Shown here piece by piece: positions 5,257 through 9,641 of a DNA stretch of 9,641 bases. Numbering within the stretch: position 1 is the first letter of the stretch; each line of letters starts with the position of its first letter. Both the position numbers and the translations under genes were made by a program. Location: contig JAEWWJ010000012.1 of the NCBI GenBank assembly GCA_023396415.1, positions 1-9,641 of the forward strand, given 5' to 3'. The notes beneath the pieces were generated by a model. That model saw nothing but the letters and a program-made list of their open reading frames with translations. It was not told the origin of the DNA and did not search any database. Origin of the DNA: Bacteroidota bacterium. Its GTDB lineage: Bacteria > Bacteroidota > Bacteroidia > Bacteroidales > F082.

Positions 5257-7065
5257 TTATTCAATTATTGCGTTGAAATAAGCTCTAAGCAGCTTCGTTT
5301 TGGCATTGCCAACCACCGCCATAAGTTCTTCATCTGATGCGTGTGACACGTTTTTGAACGACTTGAAATGCAATAGCAGTTTCTGTGCGGTACTTTCGCC
5401 AATACCTTTGATATTATTAAATTCAGAGGCGATAAATCCCTTCTCAAATTTTTTACGGTGATGGGTAATACCAAAACGATGGGCTTCATCGCGCAAAAAC
5501 TGGATTATTTTGAGTGACTCTGAGCGTTTGTCAATATAAATGGGGATGCTGTCGCCGGGGTAAAAAATTTCTTCCAGTCGTTTGGCAATGCCGATGATGG
5601 TGATTTTGCCCCTCAACCCCACCTTGTCCAGCGACTTCACCGCAGCAGCCAACTGGCCTTTTCCGCCATCAATCACAATAAGCTGAGGCAGAGGTTTTTC
5701 CTCTTTCAACAGGCGAGAGTAGCGGCGTTCGATAATTTCTTCCATCGAAGCAAAATCGTTGGGGCCTTCCACTGTTTTAATATTAAAATGGCGGTATTCG
5801 CTTTTGTTGGGCTTGGCATTTTTAAACTGCACCATGGCTGCCACGGCATAATCGCCTTGAAAGTTAGAATTGTCGAAACACTCAATCACTTGCGGAACGA
5901 CATTCATTCTAAGGTCTTCTTGCAGCTTCAAGAGGATACGTTTTTGATGCCGCTCCGGATCAATCAGGCTGCGTTGTTTCTCGGTTTCGAGCTTAAAATG
6001 GTAGGCGTTATTTTCAGAAAGCTCGAGCAGTTGTTTTTTCTCACCCCGCTGGGGAATGGTTTGGCGCAGTCCTTCGGGAGTATTTACCAATTTTATGGGC
6101 ACGATGATTTCGGGCGACTCGCTGTTGAAACGAAGCCGCAACTCTACGATGGCAAATGCAAGAATTTCCTGCGGTGTTTCGTCGAGTTTCTTTTTTATTT
6201 CAATTGAATGTGACTGTACCACAGCGCCTTCAACCACACGTAAATAATTCACCCAAGCCGTTTCTTCCTCATCTAAGATTGAAAAAACATCCACATTGGT
6301 GATGGTTACATTCACAACAGTGGACTTGCTTTTGTAGTTTTCGAGCAGTGCCAGCTTTTCTTTGAGTTCTTGCGCCTTTTCAAATTCAAGATTATGGGCA
6401 TATTCCATCATCTGGGCTTTCATCTCGCGCAAAACGCCTTGAATGTTTCCTTTGATGATCTGGCGTATCTCACGAATCATAGCGTTATACTCGGCTTCCT
6501 GCTGCAAACCTTCGCACGGCCCCTTGCAATTTCCAAGTTGGTATTCGAGACAAACCTTGTAATTGCCGCGTTTGATGGCGGCCGCCGACAGGTTGAGATT
6601 GCAATTGCGGATGGGATAGATAAAATGAATGAGGTCGAGCAATGTCCTCATCATCCTGTTTGAACCATAAGGACCAAAATATTCTGAGCCGTCCTGAATG
6701 ATGTTACGCGTTGAAAAAATGCGTGGAAATGGTTCATTTTTAATGCAAATCCACGGATAGGTTTTGTCGTCCTTAAGTAAGATGTTGTAGCGCGGTTGCA
6801 GCTCTTTGATGAGGTTGTTTTCGAGCAAAAGGGCCTCCGATTCGTTGGCCACGACAATAAACCGGATGTCGTTGATACGTCTTACCAACACCCGTAACTT
6901 GCCGGTGTGTTCTTTTGTAAAATAACTCGAAACACGTTTGCGGAGGTCTTTGGCCTTGCCTACATAAATCACTTTTCCGGCCTCATCGAAATATTGATAC
7001 ACTCCAGGTTCGTGGGGAATGGAGGCGATGAGGTTTTGTAATTTATCGTTGGCATTCATACTCAT
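5257..7065 (-). CDS. uvrC: excinuclease ABC subunit C
   Basis: UvrC makes the two incisions on either side of a DNA lesion marked by UvrA-UvrB in nucleotide excision repair. Counting from ATG at 7065, the protein has 602 residues, the usual size. The N-terminal GIY-YIG nuclease has GVYQYF (21-26), VIYVGKAKDLRKR (32-44, with Arg42) and the ESEALLLENNLIK block (75-87). Four cysteines suited to an Fe-S cluster stand at 155, 172, 180 and 184 (VCLEYQLGNCKGPCEG). The UvrB-binding UVR motif is at about 209-244. The RNase H-like second nuclease keeps its acids and histidine: D398 (CFDNSN), D437 (GPNDFAS), D466 (VIDGGKGQ) and H529 (RDEAHRF). Helix-hairpin-helix DNA-binding motifs end the protein (about 549-586, with IKGIGESTAQKLL). 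The frame can be extended to TTG at 7074, but ATG at 7065 or 7059 is likelier. It follows thiL by 27 bases and is probably co-transcribed with it. Confidence 0.97.
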   Translation of the reverse strand: MSMNANDKLQNLIASIPHEPGVYQYFDEAGKVIYVGKAKDLRKRVSSYFTKEHTGKLRVLVRRINDIRFIVVANESEALLLENNLIKELQPRYNILLKDDKTYPWICIKNEPFPRIFSTRNIIQDGSEYFGPYGSNRMMRTLLDLIHFIYPIRNCNLNLSAAAIKRGNYKVCLEYQLGNCKGPCEGLQQEAEYNAMIREIRQIIKGNIQGVLREMKAQMMEYAHNLEFEKAQELKEKLALLENYKSKSTVVNVTITNVDVFSILDEEETAWVNYLRVVEGAVVQSHSIEIKKKLDETPQEILAFAIVELRLRFNSESPEIIVPIKLVNTPEGLRQTIPQRGEKKQLLELSENNAYHFKLETEKQRSLIDPERHQKRILLKLQEDLRMNVVPQVIECFDNSNFQGDYAVAAMVQFKNAKPNKSEYRHFNIKTVEGPNDFASMEEIIERRYSRLLKEEKPLPQLIVIDGGKGQLAAAVKSLDKVGLRGKITIIGIAKRLEEIFYPGDSIPIYIDKRSESLKIIQFLRDEAHRFGITHHRKKFEKGFIASEFNNIKGIGESTAQKLLLHFKSFKNVSHASDEELMAVVGNAKTKLLRAYFNAIIE

Positions 7066-7068
7066 TTT

Positions 7069-7081
7069 CAGCAATTTGCTG
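7069..7081. repeat. 6-base dyad just before the uvrC start
   Basis: CAGCAATTTGCTG is a perfect palindrome with 6-base arms around a single T. It ends 3 bases before the ATG at 7065 and lies between the thiL stop and uvrC. In RNA it could form a 5-base stem with a 3-base loop near the ribosome entry site; it may also be chance. Confidence 0.4.
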
Positions 7082-7092
7082 CCATTTTAAGC

Positions 7093-8145
7093 TTATCTTT
7101 TTAGGGCATCCCAGCCCTGGGCGGTAAGCTCAATCATTTGGTTGTCGTTGGTCACCATCTCAGCGTGATTGGCATCCGCGGTGATATGGCCTATGATGCT
7201 GATTTCTTTGATCTTACGCATCTTTTCAAAGTCGGATTGACGGATGGTAAACAACAATTCATAGTCTTCACCTCCGTTGAGGGCAGCAATGGCCGGTATC
7301 ATTTCAAATAAATCGGCGGTGTTGAGGGTCACCGGGTCGAAAGGAATTTTGTCTTCAAAGATGCGGCAACCCACGTTGGAAGCCTTGCAAAGATGCAGAA
7401 TTTCGGAGGCCAGCCCGTCAGAAATATCAATCATTGAGGTAGGTCGAATGTCATACTCTTTGAGCAACTTTGTAATGTCGGTGCGGGGTTCCGGCTTCAG
7501 CTGACGTTCCAAAACATAATCATACCCTTCAAGGTCGGGCTGCACATCGGGATTGGCTTTAAAGGCGGCCTTTTCGCGTTCTAACAGCAACAAACCCATA
7601 TAAGCCGCTCCGAGATCGCCGCTCACGCAAAGCAGATCGCCCACTTGAGCGCCTTTGCGGTAACAGATGTCTTCGGCTTTTGCTCTCCCGATCACAGTGA
7701 CCGAAATAAACATTCCGGATGTGCTCGAAGTGGTGTCACCGCCCACCAAATCAACTTTGTAGCGTTTGCATGCCATTTTGATGCCGTCGTAAATTTCTTC
7801 GATGGCTTCGATGGGAAAACGGTTGGAAACGGCCAAACCAACAACAATCTGCTGTGGCTCGGCGTTCATGGCCACGATGTCGGAAATGTTCACAGCTACT
7901 GCCTTATAGCCAAGATGTCTCAAAGGCGTATAGGTCAGATCGAAATGTACGTTTTCTACCAACAGATCTACAGAGACAAGGGTTTGGAAACCCTCAAAAT
8001 CAAGGACAGCGGCATCATCGCCAACACCTTCAACACTCGAATCGTTCACGAGGGTGATGTTGTGGGTCAAATGATCAATTAGGCCGAATTCGCCCAAACG
8101 ACTGATTTCGGTGCGGTGTGGGTTTGTATCTTCAATGGGATTCAT
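7093..8145 (-). CDS. thiL: thiamine-monophosphate kinase
   Basis: ThiL phosphorylates thiamine monophosphate with ATP to give thiamine diphosphate, the active cofactor, in the cytoplasm. Counting from ATG at 8145 it has 350 residues, within the family's range. The family signature blocks occur in order: GVGDDAAVLDF (40-50), SVDLLVENVHFD (58-69), NISDIVAMNAEP (86-97), VGGDTTSS (134-141), SGDLGAAYMG (175-184), DISDGLASEI (240-249) and GGEDYELLFT (291-300). The Asp-rich motifs are those used for Mg-ATP and substrate binding in this AIR-synthase-like fold. The frame extends one codon to a TTG at 8148, which I do not favour. It begins 20 bases after the lipoprotein gene and ends 27 bases before uvrC, suggesting one operon. 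No thiamine riboswitch is visible upstream, and no other thiamine gene is in the window. It appears intact. Confidence 0.96.
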   Translation of the reverse strand: MNPIEDTNPHRTEISRLGEFGLIDHLTHNITLVNDSSVEGVGDDAAVLDFEGFQTLVSVDLLVENVHFDLTYTPLRHLGYKAVAVNISDIVAMNAEPQQIVVGLAVSNRFPIEAIEEIYDGIKMACKRYKVDLVGGDTTSSTSGMFISVTVIGRAKAEDICYRKGAQVGDLLCVSGDLGAAYMGLLLLEREKAAFKANPDVQPDLEGYDYVLERQLKPEPRTDITKLLKEYDIRPTSMIDISDGLASEILHLCKASNVGCRIFEDKIPFDPVTLNTADLFEMIPAIAALNGGEDYELLFTIRQSDFEKMRKIKEISIIGHITADANHAEMVTNDNQMIELTAQGWDALKR

Positions 8146-8165
8146 CAAAATGGAATTTAGAGGGT

Positions 8166-9044
8166 TTAGCGCAACAAACGGCGGTAGCGTTCGGCGTTTT
8201 TTTCATCACCGAAACGGGCGTAAATATTGGAGATATATAAAGCAAGATTGGCGTCGGGGAGTGTTTTGTAGAGGCTCTCAAAACGGCTGAGTGCTTTTTT
8301 GTAATCGGTAGTTGAAAGTTCTAATTCTTTCACCAAGGTGGCATATTGCAAACGGGTTTTGTTCTCTTCGTAAGCTTTCATTTCGCGTTGGTAGCGTGTT
8401 TCAGCTTTTTCGTAGTATCGTTTTGCTTCGTAGGTGAGGGCTTCAGGGTTGCGTTTGTCAAAAACAAGAATGGCCGCTGCCGCTTGATCGGCGGATGCAA
8501 AATCATCGTTTTTTTTACACACCGACAGCCAGTCCAAAAGCAATGCTTTGTCGTTTTGTTGTTCGGGCAACAATTTGGGCCATGTTGTGGTAGCCAGTTC
8601 CCATTGTGCGGTATTTACATACAATTGAAACAATTTTGGAAGTTTTTCTTGGGCTTCGGCTGAGCCGGGATGATGCTGCGCCAAACCTTCTAAAGCCATC
8701 ACTTCTTTGGATAGATTTTTGGTTTTTTGATAGTAATCAGCCAAGAAAACATAAGGTGCTGGCGTGGCAGTTTTGTGATAAATACTTAGTTTATAGTAAG
8801 TTTCGGCTTTTGCTGTATCGCCCACCAACAAAGCAACCTGTCCGGCCTTTTCGTAAGCAACAGTAGTGTCGGCTTGACCGGCAGCCTCGTAAGTGGCGAT
8901 CAATGATTCCAAGATTGAAAGTGCTTCGGTATAGTTCTTTTTTTGTAAGGCTTTTTCGGCAGCATCCTGCGAAAGGGGAGTTCTTTTGAGGGAGCTGCAA
9001 GAAACAAGTGAAACAGCCATCAAAAGGAAAAGTAGTTTGCGCAT
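8166..9044 (-). CDS. TPR-type lipoprotein of unknown function
   Basis: A predicted lipoprotein of 292 residues from ATG at 9044. The N-terminus MRKLLFLLMAVSLVSC is a lipoprotein signal with lipobox LVSC, so Cys16 would be lipidated and the protein anchored, probably in the outer membrane. The rest is almost all helical, with several TPR-like pairs: AAEKALQKKNYTEALSILES (about 28-47), AYEKAGQVALLVGDTAKAET, PYVFLADYYQKTKNLSKEV, a charged coiled stretch near KAETRYQREMKAYEEN, and a final ANLALYISNIYARFGDEKNA. TPR proteins act as protein-binding scaffolds; the partner is not known. The frame could start at 9068, but that codon overlaps a TAnnTTTG promoter element, and the shorter start gives a proper signal peptide. 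It leads the probable operon with thiL and uvrC. Confidence 0.85.
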   Translation of the reverse strand: MRKLLFLLMAVSLVSCSSLKRTPLSQDAAEKALQKKNYTEALSILESLIATYEAAGQADTTVAYEKAGQVALLVGDTAKAETYYKLSIYHKTATPAPYVFLADYYQKTKNLSKEVMALEGLAQHHPGSAEAQEKLPKLFQLYVNTAQWELATTTWPKLLPEQQNDKALLLDWLSVCKKNDDFASADQAAAAILVFDKRNPEALTYEAKRYYEKAETRYQREMKAYEENKTRLQYATLVKELELSTTDYKKALSRFESLYKTLPDANLALYISNIYARFGDEKNAERYRRLLR

Positions 9045-9065
9045 AATAAAGGAATAGATTTTGAG

Positions 9066-9073
9066 CAAAAGTA
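9066..9073 (-). promoter_or_regulatory. TAnnTTTG promoter element before the lipoprotein operon
   Basis: Minus-strand TACTTTTG matches the Bacteroidota -7 consensus exactly. A start point a few bases downstream would leave a leader of roughly 15 bases before ATG at 9044. No clear TTTG is seen at the -33 distance. The site supports the shorter start of the lipoprotein gene and an operon promoter here. Confidence 0.5.
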
Positions 9074-9285
9074 CGAATATTGAATGAATTGAGCTTTTTT
9101 ATCCTTCGTCCTAAAGCGATCTGATGCTTCGTTTGATGCACTGAAAATGGTTTTGAGTCTAGCTTTTGGGACGAAAATCCTTGATTTTTAGGATCACTTT
9201 GTGATAGAGTTATTGCACAGAGCGCCACAAAGAAGGCACGAAATTTCGAAATGTAAAAATGTGGGCAATGAACGAAATGGGTACT
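9069..9285. other. spacer between queG and the lipoprotein operon
   Basis: No gene is credible here. Small inverted repeats occur at 9174-9188 (AAAATC-CTT-GATTTT) and 9193-9205 (ATCAC-TTT-GTGAT), and an overlapping ATCCT/AGGAT pair at 9177-9194. They could help end queG transcription, but none has a convincing T-run. Next to them, at about 9215-9242, is a CACAGAGCGCCACAAAG run resembling the purine-rich CACAAAG-type interspersed sequences common in bacterial spacers. Confidence 0.5.
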
Positions 9286-9641
9286 TTAATCAGAGCTAAC
9301 ATCTCCTTTCAGGAAATCTATATTGCGTTTAAGTCCTTCAAATTTAGTTCTTTCCACTGCTGTTTTTTTAAACAGTTGGTTGTATTTTTCTTTGGTGAGC
9401 TGGTGCCAATCTGATTTTTTCATTGTTTTCAGCTCTTCCTTTAAAGCAAAAAGGGGTTCTTTGTGCGGTTTTGAAAAGCGGTTCCAGGGGCAAACATCCT
9501 GACAAATATCACAGCCAAAAATCCAATCTTTGAAGCGGGGTTTTAACTCGGCAGGCAGCTCGCCGCGATACTCGATGGTGAGATAAGAGATACAGCGTTG
9601 GGCATCAAGCTCGTGGGCTTGAACCAAGGCGCCTGTAGGAC
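9286..9641 (-). CDS. queG: epoxyqueuosine reductase, C-terminal part (5' end cut by window edge)
   Basis: QueG reduces epoxyqueuosine to queuosine, the last step in making this modified base in tRNA wobble position 34, using cobalamin and two [4Fe-4S] clusters. The 117 visible residues are the C-terminal third of the protein. They start inside the first ferredoxin-like motif: a partial codon ending in GT that fits Cys, then PTGALVQAHELDAQRCISYL. The second motif GCDICQDVCPWNRF follows, with three Cys. The chain ends with KKTAVERTKFEGLKRNIDFL and a short acidic tail. The open frame continues past the window edge; the TTG at 9627 is not a start. The N-terminal cobalamin-binding domain lies outside. 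It appears intact as far as seen. QueG is cytoplasmic. The 217-base gap to the next gene suggests a separate transcript. Confidence 0.95.
   Translation of the reverse strand, partial: PTGALVQAHELDAQRCISYLTIEYRGELPAELKPRFKDWIFGCDICQDVCPWNRFSKPHKEPLFALKEELKTMKKSDWHQLTKEKYNQLFKKTAVERTKFEGLKRNIDFLKGDVSSD

Noticed and set aside
4969..5337. Plus-strand open frame of 122 codons
   Set aside because: It runs through low-complexity GCCAA units and the 32-base repeats, then into the 3' end of uvrC on the opposite strand. It shows no recognisable protein.
8791..9228. Minus-strand open frame of 145 codons
   Set aside because: It overlaps the N-terminal half of the lipoprotein gene in another frame and crosses the spacer; no recognisable protein.
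1..9641. Novel defence, secretion or biosynthetic system
   Set aside because: The intact genes are common housekeeping or T9SS cargo genes, and no multi-gene module with enzymes of unknown pairing is present. The only unexplained unit is the duplicated small coding remnant.

Overview
The window looks like a chromosomal segment from a member of the Bacteroidota. Three things point there: several proteins with type IX secretion (T9SS) type A C-terminal sorting domains, promoter-like TAnnTTTG elements, and AT-rich gene-poor spacers filled with short degenerate direct repeats. All genes that can be supported lie on the minus strand, so the segment reads from high to low coordinates.

The right part (about 5257-9641) is a conserved housekeeping block. 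It starts with the 3' end of queG (epoxyqueuosine reductase, cut by the window edge) and a 217-base spacer. Then come three closely spaced genes, probably one operon: a TPR-type lipoprotein, thiL (thiamine-monophosphate kinase) and uvrC (excinuclease ABC subunit C). The gaps of 20 and 27 bases and a TAnnTTTG element just before the lipoprotein start support co-transcription. No functional link between the three is obvious. Several apparent long starts are TTG codons, and the ATG a few codons inside is preferred.

The middle (about 4305-5256) is a repeat-rich spacer followed by a small unidentified ORF (4398-4679). The spacer has an organised minus-strand promoter region: a TAnnTTTG element, two TGTGAGT copies 10 bases apart, and three tandem 10-base units carrying A-tracts in helical phase.

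The left part (1-4304) is an accessory region of secreted-protein genes. A T9SS gene at 3366-4304 has lost its 5' part, including the signal peptide. It ends in a strong hairpin terminator, which sits directly in front of an intact 533-residue protein with seven propeller-like repeats and a T9SS sorting domain. A 483-base spacer full of GATTCAA heptamers follows. Then comes a second, frameshifted copy of the small unidentified ORF, joined directly to an orphan T9SS C-terminal tail (779-973), and finally a T9SS cargo protein that runs off the left edge.

The main unexpected signal is that both 5'-truncated T9SS genes have the same small coding remnant just upstream in the same orientation. The two copies differ mostly at third codon positions. 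This suggests a duplicated, recombining or mobile unit associated with rearranged T9SS cargo genes. I see no CRISPR array, no RNA gene, no intact insertion sequence and no defence system.
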